DNA from: Fontisphaera persica
Lineage (GTDB): Bacteria; Verrucomicrobiota; Verrucomicrobiia; Limisphaerales; Fontisphaeraceae
DNA: 64,000 bases
Assembly: GCF_024832785.1 (NCBI RefSeq)
Contig: NZ_CP116615.1
Span: 4,464,001 to 4,528,000, forward strand
Direction: 5' to 3'
In this document: positions 26,978 through 35,499 of the stretch, in pieces
How positions within the stretch are numbered: position 1 is the stretch's first letter
Layout: every line of letters begins with the position of its first letter
Notes under the pieces: generated by a model
Told to the model about the DNA's origin: nothing
The model's input: the letters and a program-made list of their open reading frames with translations, nothing else
The model's database searches: none
Program-made: the position numbers and the translations under genes

Positions 26978-28438
26978 ATGGTAAATCCATCCGGCGCGGG
27001 AGGGGGAGTGGGTGATTCCGGCGGGCCCGCAAAGGAACAGAAAGCACCCCCGGAAGGCACGGTGCCCACAGGGGGCCCGCTGCCTGCCGCGCCCGAGGTT
27101 GCATCCTCGACGGAACCGCCCGCCGGCAAGGCGGGCCCAGCGGAGGGTGGGGGTGCGGCTGTCCCGGCGGATTCTTCCCCCCTTGAGACCACCTCTGCGG
27201 GCGCGGCCGATTCCGCGCCCGTGAAGGAGGCGGCGGCGACGCCTGCCGAGGCTGCGCCGGTTGAGGCCGTACCGGCGGGAAGCGAGGCCACGCCAACGAC
27301 CGAATACGGCCCGGGCAGTCCCTATTACGCCTACGGTTACGACAGCCAGGGGCCGGAGGGTTATACTCCTTATCCGGGGGAAGATACTTCATCGGCCAGC
27401 CCGGCGGAAACCACTCCTGCCACTACCGCGATTGCTGAATCCACGGAGTCCAGCGAGTCTGAGCTTGGAGAGGAAGAGGAAGAGGACGGCGGGCCGGTGA
27501 AGCCGTTTTTGGAGCATTTGGAGGATTTGCGGTGGACGCTGGTGAAGAGCGTGAGCGCGGTGGTCATTGGGATGATTGTGTGTCTGGTGGCCTCGAATTA
27601 CTTGGTGGCCTTTTTGATGTGGCCGTTGCGATTGTCGGAGAAATTTTTCCAGCGGCATCGGACGGATGTGGCGGTGGTGGCGGGGACGAATGTGTTGACG
27701 CGGGTGCCGTTGGAGGAATTTGGGGGCACTAATGTTTGGGGCACCAACCGGATAGGTTCGTTTCACCTGGTGCCGGTGGTGTTGGGGAGCAATACGGTGC
27801 TGGCGTTGCAGCCGCATTATGGGGAGCCGGATGTGCCGCCGCCGTCCATGGTGGTCATCAAGAATTACGGCCCCATTGAAGGGGTCATGGTGGCGCTCAA
27901 GCTGGCCCTGTATGGCGGATTGGTGGTGTCGTCGCCCTTTGTCTTTTATTTTCTGGGGGCGTTCATTCTGCCGGCGCTGCATGTGCACGAGAAAAAGATT
28001 CTGTTTCGGGCGGTGGCCTATGGGACGGGTTTGTTTTTGCTGGGGGTGGTCTTTTGTTATTTGATTGTGATGGTGCTGGCCATTGGGGCGACGGTGGAAT
28101 TTTCCCGGTGGCTGGGTTTTGGGGCGGATGAATGGCGCGGGGATGCGTACATCAGCTTTGTCATCAAGTTCATGCTGGGGATGGGGCTGGCCTTCGAGCT
28201 GCCGGTGGTGATTCTGGTGCTGGTGAAGATTGGCATCCTGGATTACGAAAAGCTCAAGGGTTTCCGGCAGTGGGCGATTATCGGCAACCTGGTGTTATCG
28301 GCGTTTGTGACTCCCTCGGGCGACCCTTTTACCATGCTGGCGATGGCGTTGCCGCTGCAGTTGCTCTATGAAATGAGCGTGGCGGTGGCGTGGTATTGGG
28401 AGTGGAAGGAGCGCCGGAAAGCGGCCTCGGCGTCCTAG
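26978..28438 (+). CDS. tatC: TatC with long acidic/Pro-rich N-terminal extension
   Basis: 486 residues. The canonical TatC core begins at F177 with FLEHLEDLRWTLVKSV. It continues through further membrane helices, including PFVFYFLGAFILPALHVHEK, FLLGVVFCYLIVMVLAIGAT and the glutamate-containing GMGLAFELPVVILVLVKIGI. Residues 1-176 form a low-complexity Pro/Ala/Glu-rich segment with an acidic cluster (LGEEEEEDGG). The first external loop is also longer than usual, by some 60-80 residues after LMWPLRLSEKF. TatC recognises twin-arginine signals. The extension is in frame and has no internal stop, but an internal start nearer the core remains possible. Confidence 0.9.
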   Translation: MVNPSGAGGGVGDSGGPAKEQKAPPEGTVPTGGPLPAAPEVASSTEPPAGKAGPAEGGGAAVPADSSPLETTSAGAADSAPVKEAAATPAEAAPVEAVPAGSEATPTTEYGPGSPYYAYGYDSQGPEGYTPYPGEDTSSASPAETTPATTAIAESTESSESELGEEEEEDGGPVKPFLEHLEDLRWTLVKSVSAVVIGMIVCLVASNYLVAFLMWPLRLSEKFFQRHRTDVAVVAGTNVLTRVPLEEFGGTNVWGTNRIGSFHLVPVVLGSNTVLALQPHYGEPDVPPPSMVVIKNYGPIEGVMVALKLALYGGLVVSSPFVFYFLGAFILPALHVHEKKILFRAVAYGTGLFLLGVVFCYLIVMVLAIGATVEFSRWLGFGADEWRGDAYISFVIKFMLGMGLAFELPVVILVLVKIGILDYEKLKGFRQWAIIGNLVLSAFVTPSGDPFTMLAMALPLQLLYEMSVAVAWYWEWKERRKAASAS

Positions 28439-28581
28439 GCCTGGCCGGCTGAGACGGTCATGCCGCCGCGGGCCGGGGTTGCCGGAGGAGGCCGCAGAAA
28501 GCGTTGCGCCCGGGCAGGGGGGAGGGTATGATTAAGGCGTAACAAGCGCCCCATTGCCGCGGCCTCAGGCCGCTTGCAGCC

Positions 28582-30006
28582 ATGATTAGCGCCGAACCTG
28601 AATTGCGCAAGTACACCTGGGCCGAGGTGGACCGGGTGGAGCCTCCCAAACGCTCGGCGGTCGAGCGCGTGGCTGACTTTTTCGAGATATACACGGAGAT
28701 GGACGAGCAGACGGCGCGGGAGCAGGCGTCGCGCTGCGTCCAGTGTCACAATCCCAATTGCGTGCAGGGGTGTCCCTTGTCCAATCGCATACCTGAATGG
28801 CTGGCGCTGGTGGCGGAGGGGCATTTTCTGGAGGCGGCGGAGCTTTCACAGGCCACGAGCAACATGCCGGAGATTTGCTCGCGGATTTGTCCGCAGGAGC
28901 GGTTGTGTGAAGGGCACTGCCTGGTGGACGGCAAGACGGAGCCGATTTCGATTGGGGCGATTGAGCGTTTCCTGAACGAATACGCCCTGCAGCATGGCGC
29001 CATCAACACCGCCGTGGCGCCGCCTAATGGCCTGCGGGTGGCGGTGGTTGGCTCTGGTCCGGCGGGACTGGCCTGCGCGGATGAACTGGCCAAGATGGGA
29101 TATGAGGTGGTGGTGCACGAGGCACTGCCGGTGGCTGGGGGCCTGCTGGTCACGGGCATTCCGGCGTTCAAACTGGAAAAGCGGGTGGTGGAGCGCCGGG
29201 TCAACATTTTGAAGCAGCGGGGAGTGAAATTCAAACTGGGCGTCAAGCTGGGACGTGATTTTGGATTGAATGATTTGCTGCGGGAATATGATGCGGTGTT
29301 TTTGGGCATTGGTGCGCAGCAGGCCAAGCCGCTGGATGTGCCCGGCGCGGAGTTGAAGGGGGTTTATCAGGCCATACCTTTCCTGGCGCAGAAGAATGCG
29401 GGCATTCTGCTGGAGGGCGGGGACATTGATGTGCGGGGCAAGCGGGTGGCGGTGCTGGGCGGGGGCGACACGGCCATGGATTGCCTGCGGACGGCCTTGC
29501 GTTGCGGGGCGCGGCAGGCGGTGTGTTTGTATCGGCGGGATTTCGCCAACATGCCCGGGAGCCGGAAGGAGTTTTTCAATGCGCTGGAGGAGGGGGCGCG
29601 GTTTAGTTTTTTGACCAATCCGATTGCTGTGCTTGGGAATGAGCGGGGGGAGGTGACGGGGGTGCGCTGCGTGCGGATGCAATTGGGCGAGCCGGACGCG
29701 CAGGGGCGGCGCAAACCGGTGCCGGTGCCGAATTCTGAATTCGATTGTCCGGCGGACGTGGTGCTGGTGGCGTATGGCTTTGACCCGGTGCGGTGGCCCA
29801 AGGACTCGGACATGAGCCAGTTGGCGGCGAATGAGTGGGGCGGGTTGATTGTGGACGAGAATCAGATGACGAGCGTGCCCGGGGTGTTCAGCGGCGGGGA
29901 CATGGTGCGGGGGGCGGCGCTGGCGGTGTACGCGGTGCGGGATGCCCGGAAGGCGGCGCAGGGGATTCACCGGTGGCTGGGTATGCGCCGGCCGCAGGTA
30001 AAATAA
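28582..30006 (+). CDS. gltD: GltD-like NAD(P)H-dependent oxidoreductase
   Basis: 474 residues, the typical size of the glutamate synthase small subunit. The N-terminal domain holds two Cys clusters for 4Fe-4S centres (CVQCHNPNCVQGCPLSNRIP and CSRICPQERLCEGHC). Next come the FAD-binding VVGSGPAGLACADELAKMG and the NAD(P)-binding VLGGGDTAMDCLRTAL, with FSGGDMVRGAALAVYAV at the end. No large subunit (gltB) is in the window, so it could serve a distant GltB or be a stand-alone relative. The symbol is given for family membership only. Confidence 0.85.
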   Translation: MISAEPELRKYTWAEVDRVEPPKRSAVERVADFFEIYTEMDEQTAREQASRCVQCHNPNCVQGCPLSNRIPEWLALVAEGHFLEAAELSQATSNMPEICSRICPQERLCEGHCLVDGKTEPISIGAIERFLNEYALQHGAINTAVAPPNGLRVAVVGSGPAGLACADELAKMGYEVVVHEALPVAGGLLVTGIPAFKLEKRVVERRVNILKQRGVKFKLGVKLGRDFGLNDLLREYDAVFLGIGAQQAKPLDVPGAELKGVYQAIPFLAQKNAGILLEGGDIDVRGKRVAVLGGGDTAMDCLRTALRCGARQAVCLYRRDFANMPGSRKEFFNALEEGARFSFLTNPIAVLGNERGEVTGVRCVRMQLGEPDAQGRRKPVPVPNSEFDCPADVVLVAYGFDPVRWPKDSDMSQLAANEWGGLIVDENQMTSVPGVFSGGDMVRGAALAVYAVRDARKAAQGIHRWLGMRRPQVK

Positions 30007-30034
30007 CGATAGAGCAAGGAAGCAGCGTGGGGAA

Positions 30035-30047
30035 AGAGCAAAGCTCT
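30035..30047. promoter_or_regulatory. Inverted repeat upstream of Panacea antitoxin 2
   Basis: AGAGC-AAA-GCTCT forms a 5-bp inverted repeat, 42 bp before the antitoxin start. By position it could be an operator for autoregulation. The repeat is short and the call is weak. Confidence 0.25.
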
Positions 30048-30089
30048 GCTTGTGCGGCAAGACGATTTCGTTGATATTATCAGTGGCAC

Positions 30090-30644
30090 ATGAACATCAC
30101 CTTTAACGAGCGCAAGGCCACGCAAGCGGCCGCTTTTCTTCTTCGATTGCGCGGGGGGGCCATGAGTTACATGAAGCTCATCAAATTGCTCTACCTCGCG
30201 GATCGAACCGCTTTGGTTCGCTGGGGAAGACCCCTCACGACAGACAATTTTGTTTCCATGAACCGCGGCCCGGTTTTGAGTCATGTGCTTGATCTGGTCA
30301 CTTGCGAGACCATGCCGGGGGAGAAGGGGTTTTGGGCCCAATACATCAGCGAACCAGTTCATTATGAGGTCAGGTTGAATCAGGACCCGGGAACAGACGA
30401 GCTTTCTCAAGCGGAAGAAGAATTATTGGCTGAGGTGTTTCGGGAGCATGGCCGAAAAAGCCGATGGGAGCTGGTGGACCTGACGCATCAATTACCCGAG
30501 TGGCAAAATCCTCTGGGGGGAGCCATTCCCATTACTTATCGGGATATCTTGCGGGCTGAGGGAAAAACGGAGTGGGAAATTGCCGCCATTGAAGAAGAGT
30601 TGGCCAATGTGGCGTTGATGGAAAAGGTCTTGGGAGGGCAATAA
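30090..30644 (+). CDS. Panacea-domain (DUF4065) antitoxin, module 2
   Basis: 184 residues. The signature SYMKLIKLLYLADRTALVRW is followed by GRPLTTDNFVSMNRGPVLSH, matching the first Panacea protein residue by residue around LADR and GPV. The C-terminal RWELVDLTHQLPEWQNP matches LADLTHEYPEW of module 1. The toxin gene begins 3 bp after its stop, so the two are translationally coupled. The coding sequence is less GC-rich than the flanking gltD-like and deacetylase genes, suggesting mobility. It is expected to bind and neutralise the downstream protein. Confidence 0.88.
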   Translation: MNITFNERKATQAAAFLLRLRGGAMSYMKLIKLLYLADRTALVRWGRPLTTDNFVSMNRGPVLSHVLDLVTCETMPGEKGFWAQYISEPVHYEVRLNQDPGTDELSQAEEELLAEVFREHGRKSRWELVDLTHQLPEWQNPLGGAIPITYRDILRAEGKTEWEIAAIEEELANVALMEKVLGGQ

Positions 30645-30647
30645 CCC

Positions 30648-31037
30648 ATGTTAAAGCCGGGCGACGCCTTCCTGCTGCCCAAGCCTGACGAGGATGTTTC
30701 CCATCTGTGGATCATTTTGACCGCGGCGGACCCCGAAACCGGGAGGGTCATCATCGTTAATTTTACCACCCGGCGCCCACATTCTGATACCACCGTCATT
30801 GTTCATCCGCATGAACATCCTTTTGTCGTGCGTCCGACCGTAGTATTTTATGCGGATGCCCGCCTGGTGGTTTTAAGCGACATTGAAGCCGCGATACAAC
30901 AGGGAATCACCAAACTTCATGAGCCGATGGCCCCGGCCTTGTTAAAGCGCGTGCAAGAGGGATTGCTTCGCTCACCTCACACCTCAGGAAAAATTAAAGC
31001 CGCCTTTCAGAAGTACTGCGAGAAAGGACTGGTTTGA
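30648..31037 (+). CDS. Putative toxin partner of Panacea module 2
   Basis: 129 residues, ATG 3 bp after the antitoxin stop, with GGGAGGG as ribosome-binding site inside the antitoxin gene. The beta-rich N-terminal part (LKPGDAFLLPKPDED, SHLWIILTAADP, RVIIVNFTT) leads to a helical C-terminus, LLKRVQEGLLRSPHTSGKIK. This mirrors the module 1 partner: LxPG at the start, a His-hydrophobic strand, and Q-x-x-[IL]-L-x-SP near the end. I therefore place both in one family of small Panacea-associated proteins. Toxic activity and target are not evident from the sequence. Confidence 0.65.
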   Translation: MLKPGDAFLLPKPDEDVSHLWIILTAADPETGRVIIVNFTTRRPHSDTTVIVHPHEHPFVVRPTVVFYADARLVVLSDIEAAIQQGITKLHEPMAPALLKRVQEGLLRSPHTSGKIKAAFQKYCEKGLV

Positions 31038-31105
31038 GGGGTTTCCCAAGCCAGCAAAATCATTTTGCGATACACCGCCGCCGCAATTTCTTTTAATCTA
31101 ACCCC

Positions 31106-31972
31106 ATGACCATCATCACGGACGAGCGCTGTGTGGAATACGCGGCGCCCGGGCATCCGGAACGCCCGCAGCGTATCATCGCGACGCTGGCCCGCCTGAG
31201 GGCGCAAACGCAACTCAGACTGGGCTGGGGCGCGCCGCTGGCGGTGTCCGAGGAGCTGCTGCGGCGGGCGCATGAGCCGGGTTTGATTCAGGCGGTCCGG
31301 CAGCCGGCGGGGGATTTTGACGCGGATACGCCGGCGCATCCGGACATCTACGCCCATGCATTGCGCGCCACGGGCGGTGCTTTGGCGGCGGTGGAGCTGG
31401 CGCGGGAGGGGGAGGTGGCCTTCAGTTTGATGCGGCCGCCGGGGCATCATGCGACACGGCGGGAAGTGATGGGGTTTTGTTATTTCAACTCTGTGGCGGT
31501 GGCGGCTTATGCGGCGCAGGCGGCGGGAGCGCGGCGGGTGGCGGTGTTTGATTTTGATGTGCACCACGGCAATGGCACGGAGGACATTTTGCTGGACCAG
31601 CCCGGGATGCGTTTTTGCTCGGTTCACCAGTCGCCGGCTTATCCGGGGACAGGGCTGCATCATCGGGGGAGCAATTGTTTCAACTACCCGGTGCCGCCCC
31701 GGCTGCCGCGCGAGGCCTACCGCGAGGTGCTGGCGGAAGCCCTGGAAAAAGTGCGGGAATGGGAGCCGGACCTCCTGCTGGTTTCGGCCGGTTTTGACGC
31801 CTACCGGCGCGACCCGCTGGCGCAGGAAACTCTGGAGGCGGAAGATTTCCGCTGGTTGGGGGCGCAAATCCGGGCGCTGGCGGTGCCCGCGGCGCATGTG
31901 CTGGAGGGTGGGTACAGCCAGGATTTGCCCGAACTCATTTTTAACTACCTCGCAGGATTATCCGGCTTATGA
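31106..31972 (+). CDS. Histone deacetylase-family (acetyl-amine) hydrolase
   Basis: 288 residues of the HDAC/acetoin utilisation/acetylpolyamine hydrolase superfamily. Motifs are [20 protein letters not shown], the zinc site [17 protein letters not shown], and [15 protein letters not shown]. The catalytic His-His pair and the Asp-x-His metal ligands are present. It would remove acetyl groups from lysine or polyamine substrates in the cytoplasm. Its stop overlaps the start of the sulfatase gene by 4 bp (ATGA), so the two are co-translated, an unusual pairing. Confidence 0.92.
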   Translation: MTIITDERCVEYAAPGHPERPQRIIATLARLRAQTQLRLGWGAPLAVSEELLRRAHEPGLIQAVRQPAGDFDADTPAHPDIYAHALRATGGALAAVELAREGEVAFSLMRPPGHHATRREVMGFCYFNSVAVAAYAAQAAGARRVAVFDFDVHHGNGTEDILLDQPGMRFCSVHQSPAYPGTGLHHRGSNCFNYPVPPRLPREAYREVLAEALEKVREWEPDLLLVSAGFDAYRRDPLAQETLEAEDFRWLGAQIRALAVPAAHVLEGGYSQDLPELIFNYLAGLSGL

Positions 31973-33528
31973 AAATTCTGGTGACGTTGGCGGTTCTGCT
32001 TGCCGGCTGGGCGGCGATGGGGGCGCGGCCCAACATTCTGCTGGCCATTGCGGATGACTGGTCTTTTCCGCACGCCAGCGCCTACGGTTGCCGGTGGGTG
32101 AAGACGCCGGCCTTTGATCGCGTGGCGCGGGAGGGTTTGTTGTTTCAACGCGCCTACACGCCCAACGCCAAATGCGCGCCGTCCCGGGCCTGCATTTTGA
32201 CGGGGCGGAATCCCTGGCAGCTCAAGGAGACGGCGAATCACGTGTGTTATTTTCCGCTGGAATTCAAAACATACGCGGAGGCGCTGGCCGAGCGGGGATA
32301 CTTCTGCGGCAAGACCGGCAAGGCGTGGGGCCCCGGCGTGGCGTTGGACGCGCAACAGCGAGCGCGCCCGCTGACGGGGCGCGGTTTTGACAAGCGCACG
32401 GCGCCGCCGCCCGCCAAGGCCATTTCCAATAATGACTACGCGGCGAACTTTGCGGACTTTCTGGACGCCGTGCCGGCGGGGCAGCCGTGGTGTTTCTGGT
32501 ATGGGAGCATGGAGCCGCATCGGGCTTATGAAGCCGGGGTGGGGACGGCCAAAGGCGGCAAGCGGCTGGAAGACATTGACCGGGTGCCGGGCTTTTGGCC
32601 GGACACGCCGGCGGTGCGGCAGGACCTGCTGGACTATGCCTTTGAGGTGGAGCATTTTGACCGGCATTTGGAGCGGATGTTGGAAATCCTGGACCAGCGC
32701 GGGCTGGCTTCCAACACGTTGGTGGTGGTCACCAGTGACAACGGCATGCCGTTTCCGCGGGCGAAGGGCAATTTGTACGAGCTGGCCGCGCACATGCCGC
32801 TGGCCATTCGCTGGCCGCAGGGCATTCGGAATCCGGGGCGGGTGATTGAGGATTACGTGAGCTTTGTGGATTTCGCGCCGACTTTTCTGGAAGTCGCGGG
32901 CATCACACCCGCCGCTTCCGGCATGGCGCCGATGGCCGGGCGAAGCCTGGTCCCGCTTTTTCGCGCCACCCGCGGGGGCTGGGTGGAGCGGCGGCAGCGC
33001 GGCTTTTTGCTGGTGGGCCAGGAGCGTCATGATGTGGGACGGCCGGGGGATGCAGGCTACCCCATACGTGGCGTATTGCGGGACGACTGGCTGTATCTGT
33101 GGAATGCCGAGCCGGGGCGATGGCCGGCGTGCAATCCGGAAACGGGTTATTTGAATTGTGACGGCAGCCCCACCAAAACGCTGATTCTGGAGCAGCGGCG
33201 CCGGGGGGCGGGAGATGATTGGTGGCGGCTGTGCTTTGGCAAGCGCAGCGGCGAGGAGCTGTATGACTTGGGCACGGATCCCGATTGTTTGAACAATCTG
33301 GCCGGGCATGGCTCGGCGCGCAAGACGGTGGCCGCGCTGAAACAGCTCATGGCAAAGCAACTCAAAGCGCAGGGCGACCCGCGGCTGGAGGGACGGGGCC
33401 ATGTATTTGATGAATACCCCTATGCGGAAGAGCGTTTCCGTAATTTTTATGAGCGCTTTCGGCAGGGGGAAAAACTCTCGCCGGGCTGGGTGGAAGCCAC
33501 GGATTTTGAGAAGGGGCCGGTGGAGTAG
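31969..33528 (+). CDS. Secreted sulfatase (formylglycine type)
   Basis: 519 residues with a signal peptide ([19 protein letters not shown]). The alkaline-phosphatase-fold sulfatase domain shows [20 protein letters not shown] with metal-binding D29 and D30. The motif C69-A-P-S-R73 would be matured to formylglycine. Further patches are [10 protein letters not shown] and [17 protein letters not shown]. Sulfatases like this strip sulfate from polysaccharides and are very numerous in Verrucomicrobiota. The gene is coupled to the upstream deacetylase-like gene. Confidence 0.93.
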   Translation: MKILVTLAVLLAGWAAMGARPNILLAIADDWSFPHASAYGCRWVKTPAFDRVAREGLLFQRAYTPNAKCAPSRACILTGRNPWQLKETANHVCYFPLEFKTYAEALAERGYFCGKTGKAWGPGVALDAQQRARPLTGRGFDKRTAPPPAKAISNNDYAANFADFLDAVPAGQPWCFWYGSMEPHRAYEAGVGTAKGGKRLEDIDRVPGFWPDTPAVRQDLLDYAFEVEHFDRHLERMLEILDQRGLASNTLVVVTSDNGMPFPRAKGNLYELAAHMPLAIRWPQGIRNPGRVIEDYVSFVDFAPTFLEVAGITPAASGMAPMAGRSLVPLFRATRGGWVERRQRGFLLVGQERHDVGRPGDAGYPIRGVLRDDWLYLWNAEPGRWPACNPETGYLNCDGSPTKTLILEQRRRGAGDDWWRLCFGKRSGEELYDLGTDPDCLNNLAGHGSARKTVAALKQLMAKQLKAQGDPRLEGRGHVFDEYPYAEERFRNFYERFRQGEKLSPGWVEATDFEKGPVE

Positions 33529-33545
33529 CCGGTTTTGGTGGCGTG

Positions 33546-34208
33546 TCAAACGGCCGGGTGGAGGCGGCCGTTTTCCATCATCAAGACCCGGTGGGCAAAG
33601 GCTGCGGCGCGCGGGTCATGGGTGACCAGCAGAACGGCGCCGCCCTGGCGGGCGTGCTCGGCCAATCCTTCCAGGACTTTCTGGCCGTTGGCCTCGTCGA
33701 GATTGCCGGTCGGTTCGTCAGCGAGGAGGAGGGGCGGCGCGTGAAACAGGGCGCGGGCCAGGGCGGTGCGTTGTTTTTCTCCGGTGCTCAAGGCGGCCGG
33801 CAGGTGGTCCAGCCGGGCGGCCAGGCCCACTTTTTCCAGGAGAAATCTGGCGCGGTCCACGGCATCGGAGCGGGGGCGGGGCAGGGCGGCGGCCAGCACG
33901 TTTTCCAGGACGGTCAGGTAGGGCAGGAGGTGAAACTGTTGAAAAACAAAGCCGATGTGCTCGGCGCGAAAGCGAGCGCGGGCCTCAGGGGAGAGGGCAT
34001 AAGGCTCGGCGCCGTTGACGCGCACGGTGCCTTCGTCGGGTCGCAGCAGACCGCCGGCGGCCAGGAGCAGGGTGGTTTTGCCGGAGCCGCTGGGGCCGCG
34101 GACGGCCACGAATTCGCCGGCCTGAATGTGGAGGGAGGCTTCCTGGACGGCGCGGATGATACCGCGTTCGCCGTGGTAGATTTTGGAGATTTTGTCCAGC
34201 AGCAGCAT
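33546..34208 (-). CDS. ABC transporter ATP-binding protein (LolD/MacB-like)
   Basis: 220 residues from the ATG at 34208, two bases after the permease stop. The longer frame start at 34271 lies inside the permease gene. Walker A is GPSGSGKTTLLLA, the signature motif is LSTGEKQRTALARAL (LSTGE instead of LSGGQ), and Walker B is PLLLADEPTGNLDEAN. It drives the FtsX-type permease encoded just upstream, in a MacB/LolCDE-like system that acts on envelope substrates rather than solute uptake. Confidence 0.93.
   Translation of the reverse strand: MLLLDKISKIYHGERGIIRAVQEASLHIQAGEFVAVRGPSGSGKTTLLLAAGGLLRPDEGTVRVNGAEPYALSPEARARFRAEHIGFVFQQFHLLPYLTVLENVLAAALPRPRSDAVDRARFLLEKVGLAARLDHLPAALSTGEKQRTALARALFHAPPLLLADEPTGNLDEANGQKVLEGLAEHARQGGAVLLVTHDPRAAAFAHRVLMMENGRLHPAV
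33549..33574 (+). terminator. Convergent terminator after sulfatase
   Basis: AACGGCCG (33549-33556) and CGGCCGTT (33565-33572) form an 8-bp perfect stem with an 8-nt loop. On the plus strand the second arm runs into TTTT (33571-33574). It follows the sulfatase stop by 20 bp and lies inside the 3' end of the convergent ABC ATPase gene. Confidence 0.55.
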
Positions 34209-34210
34209 GG

Positions 34211-35482
34211 TCAGCTCTCGCGCAAGATATGGGCCGGGTCCTGCTGGGCGGCCACGAGCGCCGGCACCCACGCGGCGGCGGCGGCCAGCACGGGTGCGGC
34301 AAGGATGACGGCAGCGAGCAGGCTGGCATCCAAGACCTGGCGGATGGTTTCGGGCGGCAATTGGGTGTCCCAGCGCAAGCCGGTCCAGACACCTGCCAGC
34401 GCGCCGATGAGCGCGCCCACCAGCCCCGAGAGGGCGGCGCGTCCGATGAACACCCCCAACACCTGGGCGGCCCGGACGCCCAGGGCGCGCAAGAGGCCAA
34501 TTTCGGGGCGGCGGTCGCGCACGTTCAGCCAGGTGAGCAGGGCAATCCAGACGGCGGCCGCGGCCAGCACCACGGGGATGAGCCAGGCGGCGAAGGCTTC
34601 CTGCTGGGCGCGAAGGCGGGCGCGGCTTTCCTTTTCGTGCTGGAGGCTGGCGAGTGCCTGTTCGGCGGCGCGGTTGCGGGCTTCGGCGCGGGTGATGGCC
34701 TGGGAGGCAAACTCAATCACGCGGGTGCCGGGCAGGAGGGCGCCGATTTCCGCGCGGATTTTGGCGAGGCGGTCGGCTTCGCAGTTGCATTCCAGGGCGA
34801 GGATGGCGTTGATTTTGCCGGGCAGTTGGAGCAACTGCTGGGCTTCGTGGAGGTTAATCCAGAGGGTGATGTCATCGGCGTTGCCTTTTTCGTCCATCAA
34901 TTTGGCAATCTTGAACTCGCGGCCCATGAGGGCGAGGGTCTGGCCGGGTTTCAAGCCCAGGCTCTGGTGCAGCTCGTATCCCACCACGACATGGCCGGGG
35001 GGCACAGCTTCCAACAAGGGTTTTTGATTGGGGCTTTGAATGAAGACTTCGCCCTTGACGCCCATGAGGATGATTTTGCGCTGGCGTTCGGGCCATTTGA
35101 CTTTCTGGGTGAGGGCGGGGAGGACGTGATTGATGGTCATGACGCGGTTGCTGGCGAGGATGTGGGCGTACTCCTCCGGCATCAAAATGGGCGGCTGTTC
35201 GTCATTGTGCAAGTCATTGAGGCTGGCGCCGGCGGGGAGGATGAGAATGTTGAAGCCCAGTTTGAGCATGATTTTGCGGTAATCATCCTGGAGGCGGGCC
35301 ATCATTTGTTGGACCTCCTTTTCACGGGCGGCCAGGAGGCGCTGGGTTTGGAAGTCGTGCGCCCGCATCAAGGTGAATTGGGCCACCACACAGCCGGCGG
35401 CGGCGGCCACGCTGAGGACGGCGAGGCTGAAGTTCAATTTGCGAAAGGCGATTTCGCGCAGAATCAACCGCATCCAGTTCAT
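34211..35482 (-). CDS. FtsX-family ABC transporter permease
   Basis: 423 residues from the ATG at 35482 (MNWMRLILREIAFRKLNFSL). One N-terminal membrane helix follows, then a large periplasmic region (about residues 40-300) with a coiled-coil near KEVQQMMARLQDDYRKIMLK. Three C-terminal helices flank the conserved RRPEIGLLRALGVRAAQVL. This is the MacB/FtsX topology. It pairs with the ATPase 2 bp downstream and follows the anchored-protein gene by 17 bp. The substrate is unknown; lipoprotein or signal transduction roles are typical. Confidence 0.88.
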   Translation of the reverse strand: MNWMRLILREIAFRKLNFSLAVLSVAAAAGCVVAQFTLMRAHDFQTQRLLAAREKEVQQMMARLQDDYRKIMLKLGFNILILPAGASLNDLHNDEQPPILMPEEYAHILASNRVMTINHVLPALTQKVKWPERQRKIILMGVKGEVFIQSPNQKPLLEAVPPGHVVVGYELHQSLGLKPGQTLALMGREFKIAKLMDEKGNADDITLWINLHEAQQLLQLPGKINAILALECNCEADRLAKIRAEIGALLPGTRVIEFASQAITRAEARNRAAEQALASLQHEKESRARLRAQQEAFAAWLIPVVLAAAAVWIALLTWLNVRDRRPEIGLLRALGVRAAQVLGVFIGRAALSGLVGALIGALAGVWTGLRWDTQLPPETIRQVLDASLLAAVILAAPVLAAAAAWVPALVAAQQDPAHILRES

Positions 35483-35499
35483 GGCGGCTCCAGTTTGCC

